Source of the DNA: Pseudomonas chlororaphis subsp. chlororaphis
GTDB lineage: Bacteria; Pseudomonadota; Gammaproteobacteria; Pseudomonadales; Pseudomonadaceae
Direction of reading: 5' to 3'
Length of the DNA stretch: 64,000 nt
Assembly: GCF_003945765.1 (NCBI RefSeq)
Contig: NZ_CP027712.1
Span: 4,588,001 to 4,652,000, forward strand
In this document: positions 1 through 8,137 of the stretch, piece after piece
How the letters are laid out: the number at the start of each line of letters is the position of its first letter
How positions within the stretch are numbered: the stretch's first letter is position 1
Notes under the pieces: generated by a model
Seen by the model: only the letters and a program-made list of their open reading frames with translations
Database searches by the model: none
What the model was told of the DNA's origin: nothing
Translations under genes and position numbers: made by a program

Positions 1-89
1 AAGGCCACCGCGCCGGCGCTCAACGAGCCCTTTTCCACCACGCTGACGAACACCTCGACGTCAGCCAGATAATCGAATCGACGGCTCAC
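1..89 (-). CDS. LysR-family transcriptional regulator, N-terminus only (cut by window edge)
   Basis: Reading from a GTG at 89 leftwards gives VSRRFDYLADVEVFVSVVEK followed by GSLSAGAVA, the usual first helix of a LysR winged-helix DNA-binding domain (an F-hydrophobic-VVEKGSLSAGA pattern). A GGAG Shine-Dalgarno sits about 7 bases upstream of the GTG. The gene runs off the left edge, so only about 29 residues are visible and no effector domain can be judged. It is divergent from the DJ-1/PfpI gene at 211, the normal arrangement for a LysR regulator and its target, so control of that gene is a reasonable inference. Confidence 0.75.
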   Translation of the reverse strand, partial: MSRRFDYLADVEVFVSVVEKGSLSAGAVA

Positions 90-210
90 CTTTATCTCCA
101 GGGAACAAGTGATTTCCAGTGGCGCGAGTTTATCGCTCGCGGAGGCATGAATACAGTGAATCACCCGTCGGCCACCGTCGACTCCCTGACCTCACACTTT
201 GGAAACCGCC

Positions 211-1071
211 ATGCGCCCACTCAGCACCCTCGCTCTTGCCATGAGCATCACCGCCGCCACCTTCAACGCCCAGGCCGCAAACGTCCTGGTGGTGCTCTCG
301 GACGCCGACCACCTCGACCTCAAGGACGGCAAGGTGTTTGCCACCGGCTTCTACCTCAACGAACTGATGCAGCCGGTCAAACAGCTGCTCGACGCCGGCC
401 ACTCGGTGACCTTCGCCACCCCGCAGGGCAAGGCGCCGACCCTGGACCGCTCTTCCACCGACAAGATGTATTTCAACAACGATGTCGCCGCGCTGCAGGC
501 GCACCAGGCGCTGCTCGACCAGTTGAAAATCACCTCCCCCGGCGAATCGCCGGTGATCAGCCTGGCCCGGGTCGAGCAGATCGGCTACGAGCATTTCGAT
601 GCGCTGTATGTGCCCGGTGGCCACGCGCCGATGCAGGACCTGCTGCACAGCCCCGAGCTGGGCCGGCTGCTGAGTAATTTCCATCAGAACAACAAAACCA
701 CCGCCCTGGTCTGCCACGGTCCGATCGCCCTGCTGTCGACCCTGCCCCAGGCGCAGGACTTCACCCGGCAACTGGCCAGCGGCGGCAAGGCCAGCGCCCC
801 AGGCTGGATCTACGCCGGCTACCGGTTCACGGTGATCAGCAACCAGGAAGAGGAATTGGCCAAGGGCCTGCTGGGCGGCGGCGCCATGCGCTTCTACCCG
901 CAAACCGCCCTGGAACAGGCCGGCGGCCTGTACCGCAGCAACCGCTCGCCATGGAGCGAGAACGTGGTGATCGACCGCGAGCTGGTGACCGGGCAGAACC
1001 CGGGCTCGGCCCAGGGTGTGGCCAAGGTGTTGCTGGAACGCTTGCAGGCACGCGCCGGCAAAGGCGCGTAA
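211..1071 (+). CDS. DJ-1/PfpI-family protein with signal peptide
   Basis: This is a 286-residue protein beginning MRPLSTLALAMSITAATFNA, a Sec-type signal peptide with a likely AQA cleavage site, so it is probably periplasmic. The DJ-1/PfpI (class I glutamine amidotransferase-like) fold is indicated by the ANVLVVLSD first strand, YVPGGHAPMQDL, and the nucleophile elbow ALVCHGPIALL with Cys168. Family members act as chaperones, glyoxalases or hydrolases; the sequence does not say which. The reading frame extends upstream to a TTG at 199, but the ATG at 211 has GGAAAC upstream and starts exactly at the signal peptide. Regulation by the divergent LysR gene at 1-89 is likely. Export is less common for this family than a cytosolic location. 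Confidence 0.85.
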   Translation: MRPLSTLALAMSITAATFNAQAANVLVVLSDADHLDLKDGKVFATGFYLNELMQPVKQLLDAGHSVTFATPQGKAPTLDRSSTDKMYFNNDVAALQAHQALLDQLKITSPGESPVISLARVEQIGYEHFDALYVPGGHAPMQDLLHSPELGRLLSNFHQNNKTTALVCHGPIALLSTLPQAQDFTRQLASGGKASAPGWIYAGYRFTVISNQEEELAKGLLGGGAMRFYPQTALEQAGGLYRSNRSPWSENVVIDRELVTGQNPGSAQGVAKVLLERLQARAGKGA

Positions 1072-1182
1072 AAGCCGGTGGATCCGACGAGCTGGCATGC
1101 CGCCAGCCGTCTGCCAGCGCGCTGGTTGTCTACGCTCAAATCGACAGCCCGAAAGGAATCCCGTACTCGCCAGGAGGTGCCC

Positions 1183-3357
1183 ATGAGCAAGACGCCAGAT
1201 GCCGTTGCCACTGCCCGCCGAAGCAACATGGCCAAAGCCCTGCAACGCTGGAACCAGCAGGCCGGGGTACGCAGCGAATCGCAGTCGCGCATCCGCGAAC
1301 TGGGCCCGGGCGCTGGCGATTCACCGCAGCAATTGGCCAAGTGGATCGCCCGCGAGAACGCCCGTGCCCTGTTGACCCGGGCCGGGCTGGAACGCCGGAT
1401 CGGCACCTGGGACCCGACCTTTTACGCCCCCAGCGAGGCCGCCCGCCAGGCGGCAAGGCCGGTGGCGCGGTTGGTCAATGCGCCACGCCCGGGCACGGTG
1501 GTCGAGGGTTTCGCCACCGGTTTCCTGGTCTCGCCCAGCCTGTTGCTGACCAACCAGCATGTGTTCCCCCGGTATGTGGATGCCGTGGACTGCGCCGCCA
1601 ACTTTCTCTACGAAAGGCAGGAGCGCGGCATCAACGAAGGCACCTACTTCAACCTGCAGCCGGACCAGTTCTACTTCGCCGACGAGGCGCTGGACTTCTG
1701 CCTGGTGGCCATCTCCACGCAGGGCTCACGCGGCGAGGCGTTGTCGGACTACGGCTGCATCCGCCTGATCGAAGCCACCGGCAAGACCCTGCGTGGCCGA
1801 CCGATGAACATCATCCAGCACCCCGATGGCGGCCCGCGCCAGTACGCCACCACCCACAACCGGCTGCTGGACATCCTCGACCAGGGCTTCCTGCACTACG
1901 AAACCGACACCGCCGAAGGCGCTTCCGGCTCCCCGGTGTTCAGCGACAACTGGGAGCTGATCGCCTTGCACCACTGCGGCATCCCCAGGACCGACGAAGC
2001 CGGCAACATCCTCAAGGCTGACCACAGCCTCTGGAACGCCGAAGGGGACGAGGAAAGCACAGTGGACTGGGTGGCCAACGAGGGCACCCGGGTCAGCAGC
2101 ATCATCGGCGCGCTCAAGGCCCTGCAACTGAGTGGCAGGCCGGCCGAGCTGCTGGCCCAGCTCATGGAGCAGACCGCCGACCCGCTGGCCGCGCTCAGCG
2201 TCAACGAAACGCTGCCTGCTACGCCGCTCCGCCCAGGCCTGCCCGAGAGATCGCAGAACATCTTTCATATCTCCGGCCCCACCACCATCAACATCGTCAG
2301 TCACGCCGCGGACAGCCCGGCGAGCGTCGCGCCCACCTTCAGTGCGGCGCCTGCCGAGCCGGTGCCGGCTGAACCGGCTCCGACGGTCGAGGCCCTGGAA
2401 AAGACCCTGACCTTCGACCTCGACTACGAAGCCCGTCCCGGCTACGACCCGGACTTTCTCGGGGTGCCGGTCCCGCCGCCCTTCGTCGAGGGCGACTTGT
2501 TGGCCCAGCTCTACCGCGTCGGCGACTACCGCGAACATGCTGCTTCGGCGCGCAATGTACCGGCCATGAGGCTCGCCAACCTGGACGACGACGCCCCGCT
2601 GGAACTGCCCTATCACCGCTATTCGCTGGTGATGAACAAGCAGTACCGCATGCCGATGTGGACCGCCTCCAATGCCGACTACCGGCCCGAGGTCCGTGGC
2701 GATGCGCGGGGCCGCCGCGGCTTCGGCGGCGAAAGCTGGCGCCTCGACCGCCGGGTGCCGAGCCGCTACCAGCTGACCAACAGCGACATCTACGCGCCGG
2801 CCGGCAACTTCGATCGCGGCCATATCGTGCGCCGCGAAGACAGCTGTTGGGGCCAGCCCGGAATCAACACCGAGTACGCCAACGCCGACACCTACCACTG
2901 GACCAACTGCACGCCGCAGCACGAACTGTTCAACCAGGAATCGCCCGACGGCGCCCAATACCGCAATCGCAAAGGCATCTGGGGTTACTTCGAGGGCGAG
3001 CTGGCCGAACAGATCGAAGCCGGGGGCGGCCAGGCCATCATCTTCGCCGGCCCGGTGCTGGGGGACTCCTGCGTCGAGCAGGACTTCGGCAAGGGCCCGG
3101 TGCATTACCCGACCCGCTTCTGGAAAATCGTCATCGTGCCCAAGGACGAATCGCGCACCCCGGAACTGTTGGCCTATGGCTTCCTGTTCGATCAGAGCGA
3201 GGTGATCAAGGAGTTCGGCCTTAACGTCCAGGAGGCCGCCCTGGACCTGGCCAAGGCCTTCCACAAACAGCAGGCGACGCTGGCGGACATCTGCCAGATG
3301 GCGGGCATTTCCCTGGCCCCCTCGATCATGGCCGCCGACCAGCACAAGCCGGGCTGA
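1183..3357 (+). CDS. Trypsin-like serine protease fused to DNA/RNA non-specific endonuclease
   Basis: A 724-residue two-enzyme fusion. The ATG at 1183 is preceded by a perfect AGGAGG; the longer frame from 1078 lacks this. Residues about 85-310 form a chymotrypsin/V8-like protease with a complete triad: His126 in LLTNQHVF, Asp171 in LDFCLVAI, Ser248 in EGASGSPVF. A Pro/Ala-rich linker (about 350-410) follows. Residues about 480-710 form an NUC/EndoG-type beta-beta-alpha-metal nuclease with the DRGH motif (His547) and the TNCTPQHELFNQ metal-site region (Asn575). No signal peptide or membrane segment is seen, so the protein looks cytosolic. Protease plus nuclease in one chain resembles effector proteins of bacterial conflict and suicide systems, where proteolysis gates a toxic domain; that role is inference. 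It appears to be a single-gene unit. Confidence 0.85.
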   Translation: MSKTPDAVATARRSNMAKALQRWNQQAGVRSESQSRIRELGPGAGDSPQQLAKWIARENARALLTRAGLERRIGTWDPTFYAPSEAARQAARPVARLVNAPRPGTVVEGFATGFLVSPSLLLTNQHVFPRYVDAVDCAANFLYERQERGINEGTYFNLQPDQFYFADEALDFCLVAISTQGSRGEALSDYGCIRLIEATGKTLRGRPMNIIQHPDGGPRQYATTHNRLLDILDQGFLHYETDTAEGASGSPVFSDNWELIALHHCGIPRTDEAGNILKADHSLWNAEGDEESTVDWVANEGTRVSSIIGALKALQLSGRPAELLAQLMEQTADPLAALSVNETLPATPLRPGLPERSQNIFHISGPTTINIVSHAADSPASVAPTFSAAPAEPVPAEPAPTVEALEKTLTFDLDYEARPGYDPDFLGVPVPPPFVEGDLLAQLYRVGDYREHAASARNVPAMRLANLDDDAPLELPYHRYSLVMNKQYRMPMWTASNADYRPEVRGDARGRRGFGGESWRLDRRVPSRYQLTNSDIYAPAGNFDRGHIVRREDSCWGQPGINTEYANADTYHWTNCTPQHELFNQESPDGAQYRNRKGIWGYFEGELAEQIEAGGGQAIIFAGPVLGDSCVEQDFGKGPVHYPTRFWKIVIVPKDESRTPELLAYGFLFDQSEVIKEFGLNVQEAALDLAKAFHKQQATLADICQMAGISLAPSIMAADQHKPG

Positions 3358-3391
3358 GCGTGCGGCTCAAGGGTTGAGCGACCGAGCGGCC

Positions 3392-4078
3392 TCAGCCCTG
3401 CCCCAGGCGCTCGCGGACCAGCGCCTGGGCGTTGCGGGTCATCTGGTCGAGGTGGCGGTCACGCTGTTTTTCGGCATCGAGCATCGCCCGCTTGCCATGC
3501 TTTTGCAGCAGATAGCTATGGATCTGCCGCACCTCCAGCGAGCGATAGATCGGCGCCGTGTCCAGCAGGCCCATCAAACCGTCGGTAGCGTGATCGCGGG
3601 TATTCATCAGCACCTGCGGGCCACGCACGCCCAGCACCTGGAAACCCAGTGCTTCGAACCAGGCCACCTTGCCCGCCGCGCAGGTCAGTTCGGCATGGGG
3701 GTAGCGCTGGCGCATCCGTGCCAGCAGCGCCCGCGCGATCCCCTGCCGGCGATGGCTGGCACGCACCGCCATATAGGCCACGCCGCACGCCTCGGGATCG
3801 TCCTTGACCGGCAGGTACAGCACAAAACCCAGCACCTGCTGCGGGTCGTCCTCGTCAGTGGCCACCAGCAGCTCCACGGCGATGCCCCGGGAGCCGTCCA
3901 GGGCCTGCAGATACAGATGCACCTCAAAGCCGATGGCGTACTGGTAGATGTTGTACAGCAGGTTGCTGGGCGGGATCGCTACCGCGCTGATATCGGTCAG
4001 GTAGTCGACCACCATTTGCAGGATCTGGCTGTTGACGGCTTCCGGGCACGGGGTCTGGAAGTGGCTGATGATCGGCAT
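3392..4078 (-). CDS. GNAT-family N-acetyltransferase
   Basis: 228 residues. The acetyl-CoA pyrophosphate loop is visible in AYMAVRASHRRQGIARALLA (an R/Q-x-x-G-x-G/A-type motif, about residues 128-147), followed by a YPHAELTCAAGKVAWFEALG segment typical of the C-terminal half of GNAT folds, where a residue before FEALGF often protonates the leaving CoA. The N-terminal 60 residues are unusual for a minimal GNAT and may form a dimer or substrate module. The substrate is unknown. The gene is convergent with the protease-nuclease gene and is followed upstream by a REP element. Confidence 0.85.
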   Translation of the reverse strand: MPIISHFQTPCPEAVNSQILQMVVDYLTDISAVAIPPSNLLYNIYQYAIGFEVHLYLQALDGSRGIAVELLVATDEDDPQQVLGFVLYLPVKDDPEACGVAYMAVRASHRRQGIARALLARMRQRYPHAELTCAAGKVAWFEALGFQVLGVRGPQVLMNTRDHATDGLMGLLDTAPIYRSLEVRQIHSYLLQKHGKRAMLDAEKQRDRHLDQMTRNAQALVRERLGQG

Positions 4079-4185
4079 TGCGCGGTGGGCTCCAAAGGTT
4101 GCGGCACGCCTGGGACAGCAGGCGTCGGCGGCGGGCTGGCATGATAACCCGTTGTCGCGCCAAGGCCGAACCGCGATCTGCCTCT

Positions 4186-4278
4186 GTAGGAGCCTGCGGG
4201 CGGCGATCCGACTTGCCGGCGATCCAGGCGCCGAGGTGGGTCAGGAATGACGCCATCGCGGGCAAGCCTCGCTCCTAC
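4186..4278. repeat. REP doublet (REPIN-like), left arm degenerate
   Basis: The right arm at 4255-4278 is identical to the arms of the elements at 14905 and 15834 (it ends in CAAGCCTCGCTCCTAC). The left arm begins GTAGGAGCCTGCGGGCGGCG at 4186 and has drifted from the consensus. The two lie in inverted orientation about 45 bases apart, in the gap between the GNAT and SleB genes. Confidence 0.8.
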
Positions 4279-4292
4279 AGGGCCATGCGGGG

Positions 4293-4904
4293 CTAACGGG
4301 CGCTGTCGCCTTGCGGCTTGTAGAACAGGAACTTGCCGGTCTCGGCGGTCTTGCGGTATTGCCTGGCCCAATCGGGCCGCACGCGCCGGTCATGGAAATA
4401 CAGGGCGCCGTGGGTGCGGTCCGCAAGTTGCTGGTTGAGCGCCTTGCGCGCGATTTCCTTGGCCGCGACGTAGGGTTCATCTTCCTTCACCTGATCCGCA
4501 CGCCCGTCGCACCACCAGGAAAACTGACAGGCACGTTGCTCCGAACCCTGCTTGACCACCGCGCACACCGTGTCGGGAAACCCCTCATGGCCGAGCCGGT
4601 TGAGCACCACGCTGGCCACGGCTTCCATGTCGGCGGCGGCCCCGCCCTTGGCTTCCCAGTAGATGGAGCGCGCCAGGCAAGTAATGGCGTCGTCCAGCGG
4701 CGCGGCGCCCGCCGGGTCCACCGCCTGGGCCTCGGGAGGGGTAATGGTTTCGCTGCGTGGCGCCGGCTGCTGGTCCGCGGCTTTCTGTTCCAGGACCTGG
4801 GCCTTGTCCTGCGCCACTTCGGGGTCCGCTGTTTCACCCGCGGCCATTGCCAGCCCCCCGCACAGGAGGATCAGAAAACCGCCGGCAATCGCTGTCGGGC
4901 GCAT
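4293..4904 (-). CDS. SleB-type cell wall hydrolase, exported
   Basis: 203 residues from the ATG at 4904 (GAAGGT upstream). The start MRPTAIAGGFLILLCGGLAM is a signal peptide, followed by a Gln/Pro/Glu-rich spacer (about 25-70) and a Hydrolase_2 (SleB) domain: ARSIYWEAKGGAAADMEAVA with the expected Glu, SVVLNRLGHEGFPDTVCAVV, and QFSWWCDG. SleB-family proteins are lytic peptidoglycan hydrolases; in non-sporulating Gammaproteobacteria they take part in wall remodelling. Three or four cysteines could form periplasmic disulfides. The upstream extension in the same frame (to 5063) lacks coding character, so the shorter start is preferred. It is divergent from the CAP-domain gene at 5130. Confidence 0.85.
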   Translation of the reverse strand: MRPTAIAGGFLILLCGGLAMAAGETADPEVAQDKAQVLEQKAADQQPAPRSETITPPEAQAVDPAGAAPLDDAITCLARSIYWEAKGGAAADMEAVASVVLNRLGHEGFPDTVCAVVKQGSEQRACQFSWWCDGRADQVKEDEPYVAAKEIARKALNQQLADRTHGALYFHDRRVRPDWARQYRKTAETGKFLFYKPQGDSAR

Positions 4905-5129
4905 GCTCGCACCTTCGCCAAAAGCCCGATCCGGGCACGGGAAAGCCGCCGCCAGCCTGCCGGCTGGCAGCGACTGGACTTGAGTGTAGTTCGCCGCCGT
5001 CCGCCCGTAACCTGCACCGCGCCGGCAACGGCAAGGACGGATAACGGCGCCGGTTCTCGGCAAAAAGACCTTGCGCCGAACGGGGCAAAATCGCGCATCA
5101 TGGGCGCAATTCGCTCAAGGGAGACCTCC

Positions 5130-5981
5130 ATGCGCTGCCTATCCTCCGTTCTGCCGCTGACCCTGTTGTCGCTGAGCATGGCCTTCGCCACCGCTGCCGT
5201 GGCGAGCGACGAGACGCAACTGGTGACATCGATCAATAGCTACCGCAGCCAGGTCCAGCGCTGCGCCGGCCAGGTGTCCCAGGAACTGCCGCCGCTGGCC
5301 GCCGACCCGCGCCTGGTGCTGCCGGCCAATAGCATCGGCAATCTGCAACAGGCCCTGGCCAGCAGTGCCTACCCGATGGTCAATGTGCAGGCCATCAGCC
5401 TGTCCGGACCGCGCAATGCCCAGGCGGCCATGAAGGCGGTGCAGGAAAGTTTCTGCCAGGTGGTGCTGGACCCGCAGTTCGTCGATATCGGTGTCAGCCG
5501 CACCGGCCAGGAATGGCGCATCGTCCTCGCCCGGCCACTGCTGACCGCACGCCTCGGCGACTGGCAGGCCGAGGGCCAGAAGCTCCTGGAAAGCCTCAAC
5601 AGCGCCCGCGCGCAGCCGCGCCAGTGCGGCAACCAGATCTTCGCCGCCGCCACCCCGCTGGCCTGGAACGCCACCCTGGCCAGCGCGGCCCAGGACCATA
5701 CCCGGGACATGGCCAATCACAACTTCTTCGATCACAAGGACCGCGACGGTCGCACCCCCGGCGACCGCGCCGAACTGGCGGGTTATGCCGGCCAACAGAT
5801 CGGCGAAAACATCGCCGCCGGCCAGGACAGCGTGCGCAAGGTGGTCGATGGCTGGCTGGCCAGCCCGGGCCATTGCGCCAACCTGATGAACCCGCAGTAT
5901 CGCGAGCTGGGCGCGTCCTATGCGGTCGATCCGAAAAGCGATGCCGGCATCTACTGGACCGCGATGTTCGGCACACCTTGA
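5130..5981 (+). CDS. CAP (SCP/PR-1) domain-containing exported protein
   Basis: 283 residues. The start MRCLSSVLPLTLLSLSMAFA with an AVA-SD cleavage site is a clear signal peptide, and GGGAGACC lies just upstream. The C-terminal half (about 160-283) is a CAP domain: WNATLASAAQDHTRDMANHN, FFDHKDRDGRTPGDRAELAG, IGENIAAGQ, WLASPGHCANLMNPQYRELG. The His and Glu positions of the CAP cavity are present. The N-terminal half (about 25-155) is a second region of unknown fold with two cysteines. Bacterial CAP proteins are secreted or periplasmic and of uncertain activity. The gene is much longer upstream in the same frame, but the signal peptide fixes the start. Confidence 0.85.
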   Translation: MRCLSSVLPLTLLSLSMAFATAAVASDETQLVTSINSYRSQVQRCAGQVSQELPPLAADPRLVLPANSIGNLQQALASSAYPMVNVQAISLSGPRNAQAAMKAVQESFCQVVLDPQFVDIGVSRTGQEWRIVLARPLLTARLGDWQAEGQKLLESLNSARAQPRQCGNQIFAAATPLAWNATLASAAQDHTRDMANHNFFDHKDRDGRTPGDRAELAGYAGQQIGENIAAGQDSVRKVVDGWLASPGHCANLMNPQYRELGASYAVDPKSDAGIYWTAMFGTP

Positions 5982-6002
5982 CGGCCTGACCGACCTTGCC
6001 CC

Positions 6003-6024
6003 GGGGCGCCGTCAGCGGCGCCCC
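6003..6024 (+). terminator. Strong hairpin after the CAP gene
   Basis: GGGGCGCCG and CGGCGCCCC form a perfect 9-bp stem with a TCAG loop, 22 bases past the CAP-domain stop codon. There is no T-run behind it, so it may be a weak intrinsic terminator or only an mRNA 3' stabiliser. Confidence 0.55.
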
Positions 6025-6373
6025 GCCCCCTCATCGGCCAACCCCGCGACGCCCCCGCCGGGCAACTAAACTGACTCATCTACCGACCGGCAATCGCTTG
6101 CTCCGGGCGTCCCGGAACCCGCGCGCAGCCTCGCCTGCCGCCACGGGTTCGACGCCCAGGCCCGATGGCCAGCCTCATCTGCCTGAACGGTAGGCACGCA
6201 CCCGTCCCACCCGGGAGGCGTGCGTGCATCAGCTCTTCAGAATACGGGCCGGCCCTGCCAGGCCCGCTCATTCGGCAGCGCCGGGACATGGCCTCCCCGC
6301 GCACGCCGCGTATCTCCATCCGGCCACTGCCGGGCCGTCGGCGGCAGTGACCCTCACAGCGGAGGACCAGGCC
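6025..6373. other. Intergenic region with no recognised gene
   Basis: About 350 bases between the CAP terminator and the methyltransferase start. Reading frames here have no ribosome-binding site or protein-like composition. The leader contains GGAGGACCAGGCC immediately before the methyltransferase ATG. I see no repeat or operator. Confidence 0.5.
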
Positions 6374-7420
6374 ATGGACGAAGCCAAGCTCAACGATTTC
6401 ATGGGCAAGCTGGTGTCAGACATGGGCGGCGCGGCGATGCTCGCCAATATGATTCTCGGCGAAGAACTGGGCCTGTACCGGGCCATGGCCGACAGTCACT
6501 TGATCAGCCCCGAGGCGCTGGCCGCCAAGACCGGCTGCAACGCGCGGCTGCTGCGCGAATGGCTGAGCGCCCATGCCGCGTCCGGCTACATGGAACACCA
6601 GGGCGGCCAGTTCCGCCTGCCGGAAGAACAGGCCCAGGCGCTGGCCATCGAGGATTCGCCGGTGTACGTGGCCGGTGGCGCCGTAGTGGTCTCCGCGCTG
6701 TTTCACGACAAGGACAAACTGCTGGCAGCGATGCGCGGCGACGGCGCCCTGGCCTGGGGTGATCACCACCCCTGCATGTTCAGCGGCACCGAGCGCTTCT
6801 TCCGCCACGGCTATCGGGCGCACCTGGTGGCCGAGTGGCTGCCGGCCCTGGACGGCGTGGTGGAAAAACTGCAGGCCGGGGCCAAGGTGGCGGACGTCGG
6901 CTGCGGGCATGGCGCCTCGACAGTGATCATGGCCCAGGCCTATCCCGCCTCGCAGTTTTTCGGCTTCGACTACCACCAGCCCTCAGTCACTACCGCGACG
7001 CAACGCGCCGAGGAAGCCGGGGTGACCGCCCGCGTGCAGTTCTCCCAGGCCAGCGCCAAGACCTACCCCGGCAACGACTACGACCTGATCTGCTTCTTCG
7101 ACTGCCTGCACGACATGGGCGACCCGGTGGGCGCCGCGCAACATGCCTTCCAGGCGCTGAAAGACGACGGCAGCGTGCTACTGGTCGAGCCGTTCGCCAA
7201 CGATAAACTGGACCAGAACATCACCCCGGTCGGGCGGCTGTTCTATGCCGCCTCGACCTTTATCTGCACGCCCAACTCGCTGTCCCAGGAAGTCGGCCTG
7301 GGGCTCGGTGCCCAGGCCGGCGAAACGCGCCTGCGCCAGGTCTTCAGCGAAGCCGGCTTCAGCCAGTTCCGCCGGGCCGCAGAGACGCCGTTCAACCTGA
7401 TTCTCGAGGCACGTAAATAA
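6374..7420 (+). CDS. Class I SAM-dependent methyltransferase with N-terminal winged-helix domain
   Basis: 348 residues from the ATG at 6374, which has GGAGGA 8 bases upstream. Residues 1-90 (MDEAKLNDFMGKLVSDMGGA, CNARLLREWLSAHAASGYME) look like the helical/winged-helix dimerisation domain of Rv2258c-like and O-methyltransferase-like enzymes. The Rossmann domain carries motif I VADVGCGHGASTVIMAQAYP, the acidic FDYH end of strand 2, and CFFDCLHDMGDPVGAA as motif post-II. Substrate unknown. It is monocistronic and is followed by a strong bidirectional terminator. Confidence 0.85.
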   Translation: MDEAKLNDFMGKLVSDMGGAAMLANMILGEELGLYRAMADSHLISPEALAAKTGCNARLLREWLSAHAASGYMEHQGGQFRLPEEQAQALAIEDSPVYVAGGAVVVSALFHDKDKLLAAMRGDGALAWGDHHPCMFSGTERFFRHGYRAHLVAEWLPALDGVVEKLQAGAKVADVGCGHGASTVIMAQAYPASQFFGFDYHQPSVTTATQRAEEAGVTARVQFSQASAKTYPGNDYDLICFFDCLHDMGDPVGAAQHAFQALKDDGSVLLVEPFANDKLDQNITPVGRLFYAASTFICTPNSLSQEVGLGLGAQAGETRLRQVFSEAGFSQFRRAAETPFNLILEARK

Positions 7421-7475
7421 AGGAGAATCGTGCAAGTAACAGGGTCATGTCGGCGTCGTGCCCTGAAAACGCAAA

Positions 7476-7503
7476 ACGGCACCCGGGAAACCCCGGGTGC
7501 CGT
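7476..7503. terminator. Bidirectional intrinsic terminator
   Basis: ACGGCACCCGGG and its exact complement CCCGGGTGCCGT form a 12-bp stem with an AAAC loop. On the minus strand it is followed by TTTTGCGTTTTC, a good U-tract, so it terminates the minus-strand gene at 7530-7979. It can also stop the methyltransferase transcript. Confidence 0.85.
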
Positions 7504-7529
7504 GCTTCTGTACCGCAATGGATAACGCC

Positions 7530-7979
7530 TTACGCCGCCGGCAGATCCACCAGCACCACCGCCTGTTGCCCTACGCACAACAGCCGGCCGCCATGATGGG
7601 CCACATACTCCCGGGCCTCGTCCGGCGACGAGAACCAGCAGTTGAGATGACCCGCCTGGCGGTAGACCAGTTCAAAATGCTGCAACTGCTCGGGCGCCAG
7701 TTCATCGAGGACCTGGCGATAGGTCTCCCAATGGGCAAAACCGGCCTCACTGGCCAGGGTGCGCAACAGGTGTTTGCGCTGCACCTTGTCTCGCTGTCGA
7801 TACAACTCGGGCAACGACAAGCCAGGCAAACTGTTGCTCGCCAGCAAGCGCCGCAGGATCGGCAAGGCGCTGGCCAGCGAACCGCTGATTGCAGTGCGAT
7901 GCAGGCGTTTGGCTTCGCGCAGTACCAGGCTGGCGGCCTGACTGGCGGGTGAACGGGGAACGGATTTGTTGATAGGCAT
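7530..7979 (-). CDS. Conserved-looking hypothetical protein
   Basis: 149 residues from the ATG at 7979, which has CTTGGAG upstream; the open frame continuing to 8378 is antisense to the LysR gene and is not coding. The protein is basic and helical in its first 90 residues (SLVLREAKRLHRTAISGSLA, LPELYRQRDKVQRKHLLRTL, ASEAGFAHWETYRQVLDELA), followed by a small mixed region ending in GGRLLCVGQQAVVLVDLPAA. The RDxxQRKHLLRxLAxExGFxxWE stretch looks like the helical segment of glyoxalase-related small proteins, but I am not confident of the family. No signal peptide. Confidence 0.65.
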   Translation of the reverse strand: MPINKSVPRSPASQAASLVLREAKRLHRTAISGSLASALPILRRLLASNSLPGLSLPELYRQRDKVQRKHLLRTLASEAGFAHWETYRQVLDELAPEQLQHFELVYRQAGHLNCWFSSPDEAREYVAHHGGRLLCVGQQAVVLVDLPAA

Positions 7980-8137
7980 ACCAACTCCAAGAGAATCGGC
8001 CTGCTCGCTATTGGCCCGGAGGGGTATGCAAGCGTGGTGCTTGCGGGAATTGAAGGTGCTTGCGCTTTCGCGAGGTGGGCGCCCAGGAAGCCCGGTCGCC
8101 ATACTAACCAATCCATCCCGGGCTGCCCATCCCTGCT

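Noticed and set aside
1726..3345. A 539-codon minus-strand frame across the protease-nuclease gene
   Set aside because: The sense strand carries complete protease and nuclease motifs; the antisense product is Gly/Val/Arg-rich shadow sequence.
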